NCBI RefSeq assembly: GCF_020089495.2
Contig: NZ_JAIRCA020000018.1
Coordinates: 1 to 43,210, forward strand
Length of the DNA stretch: 43,210 bases
Reading direction: 5' to 3'
From: Streptococcus mitis subsp. hohhotensis
GTDB taxonomy: Bacteria; Bacillota; Bacilli; Lactobacillales; Streptococcaceae
The notes under the pieces are model-generated. The model made no database searches and was not told the DNA's origin. It was given only the letters and a program-made list of their open reading frames with translations. Positions 1-8,073 of the stretch are shown piece after piece (positions within the stretch are counted from its first letter, which is position 1; each line of letters starts with the position of its first letter). Position numbers and translations under genes: made by a program.

Positions 1-184
1 AAAAACCTTTATTTGTTATGCAAAAAAATAGAAGATAGGATAGAGAATCACTTTGATGATCTCAATCACACCTCCTATTCAAGTAGTTAGATCACTAACT
101 TAATGACATTGGCCCTGAGGTTGGTTTTTTTCTCCCCTACCATCTCCCAATAACTATTTTGGCTTTATTTCCAGAAGATTTTAT

Positions 185-220
185 GGTAGAATGAAGAGTA
201 ATAATATTTATTAAAGAGGT
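185..220 (+). promoter_or_regulatory. efp promoter (extended -10) and RBS
   Basis: A TAGAAT -10 hexamer at 187-192 is preceded by TGG, so it fits an extended -10 promoter. No good -35 stands 17 bases upstream. An AAAGAGG ribosome binding site at 213-219 precedes the efp ATG at 227. This is read directly from sequence; promoter activity is inferred. Confidence 0.55.
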
Positions 221-226
221 AAAAAC

Positions 227-787
227 ATGATTGAAGCAAGCAAATTGAAAGCTGGTATGACATTTGAAACTGCAGACGGAAAATTAATCCGCGTTTTGGA
301 AGCTAGCCACCACAAACCAGGTAAAGGAAACACGATCATGCGTATGAAATTGCGTGATGTCCGTACTGGTTCTACATTTGATACAAGCTACCGTCCAGAA
401 GAAAAATTCGAACAAGCTATTATCGAAACTGTTCCAGCTCAATACTTGTACAAAATGGATGAAACTGCCTACTTCATGAACACTGAAACTTATGACCAAT
501 ACGAAATCCCAGTCGTAAACGTTGAAAATGAATTGCTTTACATCCTTGAAAACTCAGATGTAAAAATCCAATTCTACGGAACTGAAGTAATCGGTGTAAC
601 TGTACCAACTACTGTTGAATTGACAGTTGCTGAAACACAACCATCTATCAAGGGTGCTACTGTTACAGGTTCTGGTAAACCAGCAACTATGGAAACTGGA
701 CTTGTTGTCAACGTTCCTGACTTCATCGAAGCTGGACAAAAATTGATCATCAACACTGCAGAAGGAACTTACGTTTCTCGTGCCTAA
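227..787 (+). CDS. efp: Elongation factor P
   Basis: EF-P binds ribosomes stalled on polyproline stretches and helps peptide-bond formation in the cytoplasm. The 186-residue product has the family's usual length and its three beta-barrel layout: an N-terminal KOW-like domain, then two OB-fold domains. The loop that reaches the peptidyl-transferase centre is visible at about residues 30-35 (KPGKGN), with the functional lysine at residue 33. The C-terminal end carries the family signature around [16 protein letters not shown]. The ATG at 227 has a good ribosome binding site. It is followed after 21 bases by the Asp23-family gene and then nusB, probably one transcript. The lysine-modifying enzymes are not in this window, so modification state cannot be said. 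Confidence 0.97.
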   Translation: MIEASKLKAGMTFETADGKLIRVLEASHHKPGKGNTIMRMKLRDVRTGSTFDTSYRPEEKFEQAIIETVPAQYLYKMDETAYFMNTETYDQYEIPVVNVENELLYILENSDVKIQFYGTEVIGVTVPTTVELTVAETQPSIKGATVTGSGKPATMETGLVVNVPDFIEAGQKLIINTAEGTYVSRA

Positions 788-808
788 TCTCTAGAAAGAG
801 GTCATTCT

Positions 809-1198
809 ATGGGAATTGAAGAACAATTTGGCGAAATCGTTATCGCTCCACGTGTACTTGAAAAAATCATTGCCATCGCAACTGCTAAAGTTGATGGTGT
901 CCATTCATTTTCAAATAAATCCGTATCTGATACCCTATCAAAACTCTCTCTTGGTCGTGGCGTCTACTTAAAAGAAAGCAACGAAGAACTAACTGCTGAC
1001 ATCTACCTCTACCTTGAGTACGGTGTGAAAGTACCAAAAGTGGCTCTTGCTATTCAAAAAGCGGTCAAAGATGCTGTCCATGATATGGCAGATGTGGAAC
1101 TTGCTGCTGTCAATATCCATGTTACAGGAATTGTTCCAGACAAAACACCAAAACCTGAGTTGAAAGATCTATTTAACGAGGACTTCCTCAATGACTAG
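809..1198 (+). CDS. Asp23/Gls24 family envelope stress protein
   Basis: This 129-residue protein belongs to the Asp23/Gls24 family (DUF322), small proteins of Gram-positive bacteria linked to alkaline or envelope stress and in some species tethered near the membrane. The family pattern is visible: an N-terminal [17 protein letters not shown] segment, a central YLEYG strand and a [12 protein letters not shown] strand near the end. No membrane segment or signal peptide is present, so any membrane contact would need a partner. It sits between efp and nusB, overlapping nusB by 8 bases, so translation of the two is probably coupled. An AGAAAGAGG ribosome binding site precedes the ATG at 809. The exact role in streptococci is not settled. 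Confidence 0.9.
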   Translation: MGIEEQFGEIVIAPRVLEKIIAIATAKVDGVHSFSNKSVSDTLSKLSLGRGVYLKESNEELTADIYLYLEYGVKVPKVALAIQKAVKDAVHDMADVELAAVNIHVTGIVPDKTPKPELKDLFNEDFLND

Positions 1199-1613
1199 TC
1201 CATTATTAGAATCTAGACGCGAACTTCGTAAATGCGCTTTTCAAGCTCTCATGAGCCTTGAATTCGGTACAGATATGGAAACGGCTTGTCACTTTGCCTA
1301 CACACATGACCGTGAAGATGCAGATGTGCAAATCCCTGCCTTTCTTCTGAACTTGGTTTCTGGCGTTCAAGCTCAAAAAGACGAGTTGGATAAACAAATC
1401 AACCAGCACCTCAAGTCAGGCTGGACAGTTGAACGCTTGACCTTGGTCGAAAAAAACTTACTACGCTTGGGTATCTTTGAAATTACATCATTTGATACAC
1501 CTCAGCTGGTAGCAGTCAATGAAGCTATTGAACTTGCCAAGAATTTTTCAGATCAAAAATCAGCCCGCTTTATCAACGGACTGCTTAGTCAATTTGTAAC
1601 TGAAGAAAATTAA
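1191..1613 (+). CDS. nusB: Transcription antitermination factor NusB
   Basis: NusB pairs with NusE (ribosomal protein S10) on boxA RNA and supports antitermination of rRNA operons. The 140-residue, all-helical product has typical NusB length and features: the N-terminal [19 protein letters not shown] helix and the C-terminal [27 protein letters not shown] segment, which is the best conserved part of the family. Its ATG lies inside the last codons of the preceding Asp23-family gene. Transcription most likely ends in the nested palindrome that follows the stop codon. Confidence 0.96.
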   Translation: MTSPLLESRRELRKCAFQALMSLEFGTDMETACHFAYTHDREDADVQIPAFLLNLVSGVQAQKDELDKQINQHLKSGWTVERLTLVEKNLLRLGIFEITSFDTPQLVAVNEAIELAKNFSDQKSARFINGLLSQFVTEEN

Positions 1614-1620
1614 ATATAGA

Positions 1621-1759
1621 AAAAGAGGCTGGGCAAAAAGTCTTTGAAATCAGAAAAACGCATAGTATCAGGTATTGAGAAACCTTGTACTATGCGTTTT
1701 ATTGTGGGAAGATTTACTTCATTTTCTCCTGAAGTCGAGTTTTTGCCCAACCTCCTTTT
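1621..1759. repeat. Nested palindromic intergenic element, probable bidirectional terminator
   Basis: Two inverted repeats sit one inside the other. The outer arms (about 1625-1639 and 1740-1754, CTGGGCAAAAA against TTTTTGCCCAA) pair over about 15 bases with one wobble. The inner arms (1655-1667 and 1688-1700) are a perfect 13-base inverted repeat, with a further AGGT/ACCT pairing in the loop. The element fills the gap between convergent nusB and the CPBP gene and could terminate both. Its size and compound structure are larger than an ordinary terminator and suggest a small mobile or MITE-like repeat; that part is inference. Confidence 0.7.
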
Positions 1760-1771
1760 CTTTGCCTCCCA

Positions 1772-2497
1772 CTATCTTAAAAACTGGTAATAGACATAAT
1801 TATAAACAAAAATCCAGATGGGTTTTGCATAAATGAGAAAGTTGAAAAAACTATGGCACAGGATGGTGATTTTTAAGTTCTTTGTCCACCGATATACTAG
1901 GGCATAGAAGAGACCGCCTAAACTATAAATAATCAAACTGATAGGATCTCGGTGAGTTAGGATCAAATGACTAAGTCCAAAGATAAGAGCTGATAAGATG
2001 ACATCCAGATAATACTTGGACTGGGGAAAGAAGGTGTTCATAAAATACCCTCTATAAATCAGTTCCTCCAATATAGGTCCGACGACTACTGTTAAACTAA
2101 AACTGAGAACAGTTGATAGAAAAGTTGGTTGCCCATTAGAGTATAGAATCGAAAGAAGGTCTTGAAAGATATACTTGTTATCAATTAGGTGATGAAACTG
2201 TAACTGAAAAGCATCTACCAATTGACGATCAAAATAAGTAGCCACTAGACCAACTATAAAGTAAAAGAATCTTGACTTCTTTGAACCCTTTTTCTCAAAA
2301 ATATAGAGCATCTCTTTCTTTTTGAGCCAGTAGATAAATAATAGCAAAATAGCTGTTACTTCAACTGTTAAAAAGATAAAATAGCCATCTATCCCCCATC
2401 CCAAAAACTTAGTTAGATGCACACCCCCTAACTCTGGTAGATAAACCGATAGAAATACCAGTGATGTAAAGACTCCCAAATGCCCTAGTTTTTTCAT
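1772..2497 (-). CDS. CPBP family intramembrane metalloprotease (CAAX protease/Abi family)
   Basis: This is a polytopic membrane protein of about 241 residues with the three motifs of the CPBP (CAAX protease and bacteriocin-processing, Abi) family. EELIYRG gives the two glutamates and arginine of motif 1, FGLSHL gives the histidine of motif 2, and HSFFN gives motif 3. Six to eight hydrophobic segments surround them. The start is the ATG at 2497, seven bases after AAGGAG; an in-frame GTG two codons upstream overlaps that site and is less likely. It begins 26 bases after the double-glycine peptide gene, so the two are probably cotranscribed from the ComE-box promoter. Streptococcal family members often sit beside bacteriocin genes as immunity or processing proteins. 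Its substrate here is unknown. Confidence 0.9.
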   Translation of the reverse strand: MKKLGHLGVFTSLVFLSVYLPELGGVHLTKFLGWGIDGYFIFLTVEVTAILLLFIYWLKKKEMLYIFEKKGSKKSRFFYFIVGLVATYFDRQLVDAFQLQFHHLIDNKYIFQDLLSILYSNGQPTFLSTVLSFSLTVVVGPILEELIYRGYFMNTFFPQSKYYLDVILSALIFGLSHLILTHRDPISLIIYSLGGLFYALVYRWTKNLKITILCHSFFNFLIYAKPIWIFVYNYVYYQFLR

Positions 2498-2523
2498 ACT
2501 CACTCCTTTAAATTATTAGACTA

Positions 2524-2706
2524 TTAAGGTATAATTCCGTTACCATAACCAGTCATTCGAGTACGTATTGTACTCGGGTCAGTTGCAATGCTATAAGCAT
2601 AAGGCCAATTCCAATAATAATCATCAACCAACCAAATCATTCTACCACCTGAAGTTTGCTCTAAGTTCTCAGATGAAAGAACTGTAAATGTTTCTGTACC
2701 TGTCAT
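2524..2706 (-). CDS. briC: Double-glycine leader peptide, BriC-like competence-induced peptide
   Basis: This gene encodes a 60-residue precursor. The first 21 residues form a double-glycine leader (hydrophobic and acidic pattern FTVLSSENLEQTSGG), which C39-peptidase ABC exporters such as ComAB or PptAB cleave after GG. The predicted mature peptide has 39 residues, is rich in Trp, Tyr and Ile, and ends GYGNGIIP. The start is the ATG at 2706, eight bases after AGGAGG; the longer in-frame reading to 2799 runs through the promoter. In S. pneumoniae, BriC is encoded immediately after accA, has a double-glycine leader, is induced by ComE, and promotes biofilm and fatty-acid changes (established knowledge, recalled). 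Position, leader and ComE box all match, so I assign briC, although I cannot align the mature part. Confidence 0.82.
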   Translation of the reverse strand: MTGTETFTVLSSENLEQTSGGRMIWLVDDYYWNWPYAYSIATDPSTIRTRMTGYGNGIIP

Positions 2707-2770
2707 TGCAAGTACCTCCTTAAAATAAGTTTTTGTAAGCTTACATCTACAGTATACATCTTTTTTATCT

Positions 2771-2817
2771 ATTTTATAGTCCATCTCCTCAACTGTCAAT
2801 TTTTCGGACTGAACTGT
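2771..2817 (-). promoter_or_regulatory. ComE box and overlapping sigma-A promoter of briC
   Basis: On the minus strand, ACAGTTCAG (2817-2809), 12 bases, then ACAGTTGAG (2796-2788) matches the pneumococcal ComE direct-repeat consensus. The second repeat overlaps a perfect -35 TTGACA (2799-2794), which stands 17 bases from a TAAAAT -10 (2776-2771). Start of transcription would fall near 2764, giving a leader of about 58 bases. No RUP is inserted here, unlike the RUP-carrying briC promoters described in some pneumococci. Confidence 0.85.
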
Positions 2818-2827
2818 ATTTTTCTAT

Positions 2828-2850
2828 AAAAAATGAGACCTTTCTAGTCT
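2828..2850 (-). terminator. Terminator of the fab/acc operon after accA
   Basis: On the minus strand AATGAGAC, a short loop, GTCTCATT and a T-run form a rho-independent terminator just after the accA stop. It separates the fatty-acid operon from the briC promoter. Confidence 0.85.
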
Positions 2851-2863
2851 CATTTAGTCATTT

Positions 2864-3631
2864 TTAGTATTTTCTAAATCGTTGATAGCGTTCTTCCAGC
2901 AACTCTTCTAGCGGTTTTTGTGAAAGTCTAGCCAGCTCAGCTTGGAGTTCTTTTTTGACACTCTTAATCAGTTCTTTACTAGAAAGTCCTGCTTCAGAAA
3001 TCACCTTATCCACCACGTCCATTTCTAACAGTTCATGCGAAGTGATTTTCATCAGTTCTGCTGCCTCCATGGCACGACTGCCATCTTTCCATAGAATAGA
3101 AGCAAATCCTTCTGGACTGAGAATGGCATAGATAGAATTTTCCAGCATCCAGACACGGTCTGCGACTGCTAGTGCCAGAGCCCCACCTGAACCACCTTCA
3201 CCGATAATAATGGCGATAATAGGAACTTTCAGGTCACTCATTTCCATGAGATTGCGGGCGATAGCTTCCCCTTGACCACGTTCTTCCGCTCCCACACCAG
3301 GATAGGCACCTGCAGTATTGATAAAGGTCACAACTGGACGACCAAACTTTTCAGCCTGTTTCATCAAACGTAGGGCCTTGCGGTAGCCTTCTGGATGCGG
3401 TTGCCCAAAATTCCGTTTAAGGTTATCTTGCAAACTCTTGCCTTTTTGGATACCAACCACTGTTACAGCTTGATCTCCAAGCCAGCCAATACCACCAACA
3501 ACTGCTCCATCATCACGAAAAGAACGGTCGCCGTGCAATTGGATAAATTCATCAAAAATGCCTGTCGCAAAGTCCAAGGTTGTCAAACGACTCTGCTCAC
3601 GCGCTTCTCTGACTATTTTTGCAATATTCAT
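2864..3631 (-). CDS. accA: Acetyl-CoA carboxylase carboxyltransferase subunit alpha
   Basis: AccA with AccD forms the carboxyltransferase that moves CO2 from carboxybiotin to acetyl-CoA, giving malonyl-CoA. The 255-residue product shows the crotonase-like fold markers: [16 protein letters not shown] near residues 34-49, and the conserved [20 protein letters not shown] block around residues 140-160. It is shorter than the E. coli protein (319) because it lacks part of the N-terminal extension, as is usual in streptococci. Its ATG overlaps the accD stop by four bases. It is the last gene of the operon and is followed by a terminator. Confidence 0.97.
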   Translation of the reverse strand: MNIAKIVREAREQSRLTTLDFATGIFDEFIQLHGDRSFRDDGAVVGGIGWLGDQAVTVVGIQKGKSLQDNLKRNFGQPHPEGYRKALRLMKQAEKFGRPVVTFINTAGAYPGVGAEERGQGEAIARNLMEMSDLKVPIIAIIIGEGGSGGALALAVADRVWMLENSIYAILSPEGFASILWKDGSRAMEAAELMKITSHELLEMDVVDKVISEAGLSSKELIKSVKKELQAELARLSQKPLEELLEERYQRFRKY

Positions 3632-4494
3632 CTAGGACTCCCTCCGTGCAATCTGACTAGGCTAGCAATCGTATCTGGTAAGTCTCTTCTTTTGACAATA
3701 GCATCCACAAAGCCATGTTCCAATAGGAATTCTGCCTTTTGAAAATCCTCAGGCAAGCTTTCACGAACCGTATTTTCAATGACACGACGCCCAGCAAAAC
3801 CGACCAAACTCTGTGGTTCAGCAAGAATAATATCGCCTTCCATAGCGAAGGAAGCTGTTACACCACCTGTCGTTGGATCTGTCAAAATGGTCAGGTAAAA
3901 GAGGCCTGCATTTGAATGGCGTTTAACCGCTGCAGAAATCTTGGCCATCTGCATGAGACTCATGATTCCTTCCTGCATACGGGCTCCACCAGAGGCTGTG
4001 AGTAGGACAACTGGCAATTTTTCGACAGTCGCATACTCAAATAAGCGAGTAATTTTTTCACCTACAACCGTACCCATAGAAGCCATGATAAAGTTGGAAT
4101 CCATAATCCCAAGAGCCACAGTCTGACCTTTTATAAGAGCAGTTCCTGTCACAACGGCTTCATCCAGACCTGTTTTTTCACGCATAGTTGCTAGTTTTTT
4201 CTGATAACCAGGGAAATGCAAGGGATCCTTGCTTTCAATCCCTGTAAACAATTCCTTGAAGGTTCCCATATCAATCGTCAAAGCCAAGCGTTCTTGGGCA
4301 GAAATACGAAAGGTATAGCTACAGTGCGGACAGATACGCTCACTTCCCAGATCCTTCTGATAAATGATATGCTTACAACCTGGACACTTAGAAAATAATT
4401 CATCTGGAACCTCTGGCTTTGCTTGAGGTTTTTCCCTAACCGAACGATTAGGATTGATTCGAATATACTTATCTTTTTTACTAAATAGAGCCAT
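3628..4494 (-). CDS. accD: Acetyl-CoA carboxylase carboxyltransferase subunit beta
   Basis: AccD is the second carboxyltransferase subunit. The 288-residue product has the N-terminal zinc ribbon that marks the bacterial beta subunit, with cysteines 37, 40, 55 and 58 (CPGC and CPHC pairs). The crotonase-like domain follows, with [15 protein letters not shown] and [19 protein letters not shown]. The zinc ribbon is linked in the family to binding of mRNA or DNA and to active-site access. The gene lies 36 bases after accC and overlaps accA by four bases, matching the need for equal amounts of AccA and AccD. Confidence 0.98.
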   Translation of the reverse strand: MALFSKKDKYIRINPNRSVREKPQAKPEVPDELFSKCPGCKHIIYQKDLGSERICPHCSYTFRISAQERLALTIDMGTFKELFTGIESKDPLHFPGYQKKLATMREKTGLDEAVVTGTALIKGQTVALGIMDSNFIMASMGTVVGEKITRLFEYATVEKLPVVLLTASGGARMQEGIMSLMQMAKISAAVKRHSNAGLFYLTILTDPTTGGVTASFAMEGDIILAEPQSLVGFAGRRVIENTVRESLPEDFQKAEFLLEHGFVDAIVKRRDLPDTIASLVRLHGGSPR

Positions 4495-4530
4495 TGATTC
4501 CCCTTTTCGGTTTAAACTCTTAAAGTCATT

Positions 4531-5898
4531 TTATTCTTTTTCTTGATATTTAGGTAAGAAGGTTTCCATCAAGAAGGAAGTATCATAATCTCCAGCAATG
4601 ACATTGCGATCTGAAATGAGGTCAAGCTGGAAATCAGCATTGGTCTGCACCCCCTCTATCTCTAGTTCATAGAGGGCACGTTGCATTTTCATCAAGGCAT
4701 CAAAACGATTTTCGCCGTGAACGATGACTTTGGCAATCATACTATCATAATAAGGCGGAATAGTATAACCTGGATAAACCGCTGAATCCACGCGCAAGCC
4801 AACTCCCCCACTTGGAAGATAGAGATTGGTAATCTTACCTGGACTTGGAGCAAAGTTAAAAGCTGGATTTTCTGCATTGATACGACACTCGATGGCATGG
4901 CCACGTAGGACAATATCTTCTTGCTTCACAGACAGAGGCTGACCTGCCGCAATGCGAATCTGTTCCTTAACGATATCAACACCTGAAACAAACTCTGTTA
5001 CAGGATGTTCCACCTGAACACGTGTATTCATTTCCATGAAATAGAATTTACCACTGGCTTCATCAAGAAGAAACTCAATGGTTCCTGCGTTCTCATAGCC
5101 AACAGACTCTGCAGCACGAACAGCAGCAGAACCAATTTCATGACGTAACGTTTTTCCGATTGCAATCGAAGGGCTTTCTTCCAAAACCTTTTGGTTATTC
5201 CGTTGAAGAGAACAATCCCGTTCCCCTAAATGGATTACATTCCCGTGTTCATCTCCTAGGATTTGAACCTCGATATGACGAGCTGGATAGATAACCCGTT
5301 CTATGTACATGGCACCATTGCCATAATTGGCCTTAGCTTCACTAGAGGCTGTTTCAAAAGCGGAAACTAGGTCTTCTGGTTTTTCAACCTTACGAATCCC
5401 TTTACCACCACCACCTGCTGAAGCCTTGAGCATAACAGGATAGCCAATTTTTTCAGCAACAATCAAGGCTTCCTCAGAGTTATGCACTTCTCCATCTGAA
5501 CCTGGAATGACAGGTACACCTGCTTTGATCATCTGAACACGCGCATTGATCTTGTCTCCCATCATATCCATTACATGACCAGATGGACCGATAAACTTGA
5601 TGCCAACCTCTTCACACATAGTTGCAAATTTGGAGTTTTCACTGAGAAATCCAAAACCAGGGTGAATAGCTTCTGCTTCAGTCAAAACTGCAGCTGATAG
5701 AACCGCATTAATATTGAGATAAGACTCAGTTGCCTTACCAGGGCCGATACAAACCGCTTCATCTGCCAAAAGCGTATGAAGGGCTTCCTTATCAGCAGTT
5801 GAATAAACCGCCACCGTCGAAATCCCCAATTCACGCGCCGCACGGATAATACGAACCGCAATTTCACCACGATTGGCAATTAAAATTTTTCGAAACAT
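4531..5898 (-). CDS. accC: Acetyl-CoA carboxylase biotin carboxylase subunit
   Basis: AccC carboxylates the biotin carried by AccB, using ATP and bicarbonate. The 455 residues match the family length. Visible parts are the N-terminal MFRKILIANRGEIAVRIIRA domain, the ATP-grasp glycine loop ASAGGGGKGIR near residue 165, and the catalytic region MEMNTRVQVEHPVTE near residue 290, followed by the C-terminal biotin carboxylase domain. It lies 11 bases after fabZ in the operon. A short ribosome binding site (AGGAGG) precedes the ATG. Confidence 0.98.
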   Translation of the reverse strand: MFRKILIANRGEIAVRIIRAARELGISTVAVYSTADKEALHTLLADEAVCIGPGKATESYLNINAVLSAAVLTEAEAIHPGFGFLSENSKFATMCEEVGIKFIGPSGHVMDMMGDKINARVQMIKAGVPVIPGSDGEVHNSEEALIVAEKIGYPVMLKASAGGGGKGIRKVEKPEDLVSAFETASSEAKANYGNGAMYIERVIYPARHIEVQILGDEHGNVIHLGERDCSLQRNNQKVLEESPSIAIGKTLRHEIGSAAVRAAESVGYENAGTIEFLLDEASGKFYFMEMNTRVQVEHPVTEFVSGVDIVKEQIRIAAGQPLSVKQEDIVLRGHAIECRINAENPAFNFAPSPGKITNLYLPSGGVGLRVDSAVYPGYTIPPYYDSMIAKVIVHGENRFDALMKMQRALYELEIEGVQTNADFQLDLISDRNVIAGDYDTSFLMETFLPKYQEKE

Positions 5899-5909
5899 GG
5901 AGAACCTCC

Positions 5910-6332
5910 TTAGCTCCCAATTGCAAAGGTAAGAGTACCACTGGCTGCAAGCTTGCCATCCACTTCAGCCTTGGCTTCAACCACGGCAATAGTGCCACGA
6001 CGTTTTACAAAAGTCGCCGTCATAATCAATTGATCTCCAGGTACAACTTGCTTCTTGAATTTGACCTTATCCATACCAGCGTAGAAGACCAGTTTCCCCT
6101 TATTTTCAGGTTTTGATAACTCCAAGACACCAGCTGTTTGCGCCAAGGCTTCCATAATCAGAACACCTGGCATAACTGGATATTGAGGGAAATGGCCGTT
6201 AAAGAAGGGTTCGTTGATGGTCACATTTTTGATGGCAACAATAGTGTCCTCGCTCACTTCCAACACACGGTCCACTAGGAGCATAGGATAACGGTGGGGA
6301 AGAGCTTCTTTGATTCCTTGAATATCGATCAT
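5910..6332 (-). CDS. fabZ: 3-hydroxyacyl-ACP dehydratase FabZ
   Basis: FabZ removes water from 3-hydroxyacyl-ACP in each elongation round. The 140-residue hot-dog fold protein has the catalytic histidine 47 ([14 protein letters not shown]) and glutamate 61 (LIMEALAQ). Streptococci of this group lack FabA. They make unsaturated chains by letting FabM isomerise the trans-2-decenoyl-ACP formed by FabZ, so fabZ here works with fabM at 12640-13425. Its ATG overlaps the accB stop by four bases, indicating translational coupling. Confidence 0.98.
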   Translation of the reverse strand: MIDIQGIKEALPHRYPMLLVDRVLEVSEDTIVAIKNVTINEPFFNGHFPQYPVMPGVLIMEALAQTAGVLELSKPENKGKLVFYAGMDKVKFKKQVVPGDQLIMTATFVKRRGTIAVVEAKAEVDGKLAASGTLTFAIGS

Positions 6333-6814
6333 TTGATGCGTACCAATCCTTTACCAAATTCAACCATTTCTTCGTTAGAAACGAGAATTTCCGTTACCAC
6401 ACCATCCTTAGGAGCTGGGATTTCATTCATGACTTTCATGGCTTCGATGATTACCAGTGTTTGACCTTTTTTGACACTATCACCAACTGTGACGAAGGCA
6501 GGTTTATCAGGACCAGCAGCCAAGTAGGCTACTCCAACAAGTGGGCTCTCTACAACATCTCCCTCAGCAACTACGCTTGCTTCAGCTAAAGCTGGAACTT
6601 CTTCTGCTACAGTCTCTGCTGGAGCAGATGTAGGAGCTACTGGACTTGGTGTTGCTAGAACAGGTGCTGGAGCGACTTGAGGTGCAGCTTCAGATACCAG
6701 TCTAGCTTCATTCTTGCTAAACTGCAACTCATCCGTCCCGTTCTTATAAGAAAATTCTCTCAAACTTGACTGGTCAAATTGGGCCATCAAGTCTTTAATA
6801 TCGTTTAAATTCAT
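6329..6814 (-). CDS. accB: Biotin carboxyl carrier protein of acetyl-CoA carboxylase
   Basis: AccB carries the biotin that shuttles between AccC and AccA/AccD. The 161 residues comprise an N-terminal helical part (1-40), a flexible linker rich in Ala, Pro and Val (about 42-85), and the C-terminal biotinyl domain. The biotin acceptor is lysine 127 in the EAMKVMN motif. The gene sits between fabF (two bases away) and fabZ (four-base overlap). The biotin ligase is not in this window. Confidence 0.98.
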   Translation of the reverse strand: MNLNDIKDLMAQFDQSSLREFSYKNGTDELQFSKNEARLVSEAAPQVAPAPVLATPSPVAPTSAPAETVAEEVPALAEASVVAEGDVVESPLVGVAYLAAGPDKPAFVTVGDSVKKGQTLVIIEAMKVMNEIPAPKDGVVTEILVSNEEMVEFGKGLVRIK

Positions 6815-6816
6815 AC

Positions 6817-8052
6817 TTATTTATTCTCCCAACGTTTGAAAGCAAGAACTGCATTGTGGCCACCAAAACCAAAGGTATTTGAAATAGCGTATGGAATTTC
6901 TTGCTCCAAGCCTTGTCCATAAACGACATTGGCTTCGATATAATCTGATACTTCACTTGTTCCAGCTGTCATTGGTACAAAGTTATGACGCATGGCTTCG
7001 ATGGTGACGATAGCTTCTACTGCACCTGCAGCCCCCAGCAAATGTCCTGTGAATGATTTGGTTGATGACACAGGTACTTCCTTACCAAGAACAGCCACGA
7101 TAGCACCGCTTTCACCTTTTTCGTTAGCAGGAGTTGACGTTCCGTGAGCATTGACATAGGCTACTTGCTCTGGAGAAATTTCAGCTTCTTCCAAGGCTAG
7201 TTTGATGGCCTTGATAGCACCCTGACCTTCTGGATGTGGTGAAGTCATATGGTAGGCATCACAAGTATTACCATAACCAACAACTTCAGCAAGGATCGTT
7301 GCCCCACGTTTTTCAGCATGTTCAAGACTTTCAAGAACCAACATCCCTGAACCTTCACCCATGACAAACCCATTGCGATCCTTATCAAATGGGATAGAAG
7401 CACGACTTGGATCCTCTGTAGTAGAAAGAGCTGTCAAAGCTTGGAAACCAGCAATAGCAAAAGGTGTAATAGAGGCTTCTGAACCACCTACCAACATAAC
7501 ATCTTGGAAGCCAAACTTAATTGAGCGGAAGGCATCCCCAATCGCATCATTTGATGAAGCACAGGCAGTATTGATGGATTTACAAACACCGTTCGCTCCA
7601 AAACGCATAGCAACATTTCCTGAAGCCATATTTGGCAAGGCTTTTGGAAGGGTCAATGGCTTCACACGTTTTGGTCCTTTTTCGTTGAGACGAAGCACTT
7701 GATCTTCAATTTCCTTGATTCCACCAATACCAGAAGCCACGATAACACCAAAACGATCTTTATCAAGAGCCTCTACATCTAAATTGGCATGATTAACAGC
7801 TTCTTGGGCCGCATACAAGGCATATAAAGAATAGTTATCAAAACGATTGGTATCTTTCTTTACAAAGTATTTATCAAAAGGAAAATCTTGGATTTCTGCC
7901 GCATTATGCACATCAAAGTCACTATGATCAAATTTTGTAATTGAACCAATTCCGATTTTTCCAGTTGTCAAACTATTCCAAAATTCTTCTGGTGTATTTC
8001 CGATTGGAGATGTTACTCCATAACCTGTTACTACTACGCGATTTAGTTTCAT
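6817..8052 (-). CDS. fabF: 3-oxoacyl-ACP synthase II (FabF)
   Basis: FabF condenses malonyl-ACP with acyl-ACP during elongation. The 411-residue thiolase-fold protein has the catalytic triad: cysteine 164 in NTACASSNDA, a histidine near 304 in NAHGTSTPANE, and a histidine near 337 in FTGHLLGAAG. It has the full family length and no signal peptide. It is placed between fabG (21 bases upstream) and accB. Lacking a FabB partner in this window, it is likely the only long-chain condensing enzyme here, with FabH starting the chain. Confidence 0.98.
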   Translation of the reverse strand: MKLNRVVVTGYGVTSPIGNTPEEFWNSLTTGKIGIGSITKFDHSDFDVHNAAEIQDFPFDKYFVKKDTNRFDNYSLYALYAAQEAVNHANLDVEALDKDRFGVIVASGIGGIKEIEDQVLRLNEKGPKRVKPLTLPKALPNMASGNVAMRFGANGVCKSINTACASSNDAIGDAFRSIKFGFQDVMLVGGSEASITPFAIAGFQALTALSTTEDPSRASIPFDKDRNGFVMGEGSGMLVLESLEHAEKRGATILAEVVGYGNTCDAYHMTSPHPEGQGAIKAIKLALEEAEISPEQVAYVNAHGTSTPANEKGESGAIVAVLGKEVPVSSTKSFTGHLLGAAGAVEAIVTIEAMRHNFVPMTAGTSEVSDYIEANVVYGQGLEQEIPYAISNTFGFGGHNAVLAFKRWENK

Positions 8053-8073
8053 CTTTTTTACCTCTAGCTTCTG

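Noticed and set aside
2707..2799. Longer reading of the briC gene with 31 extra residues
   Set aside because: It overlaps the ComE-box promoter and lacks a ribosome binding site; the ATG at 2706 with AGGAGG gives a standard double-glycine leader.
7361..7702. Plus-strand open frames of about 100-200 codons inside the fab/acc genes (also 11424-12041, 10285-10701)
   Set aside because: They are antisense to well-recognised genes, have low-complexity Ser/Ala/Pro composition and lack ribosome binding sites.
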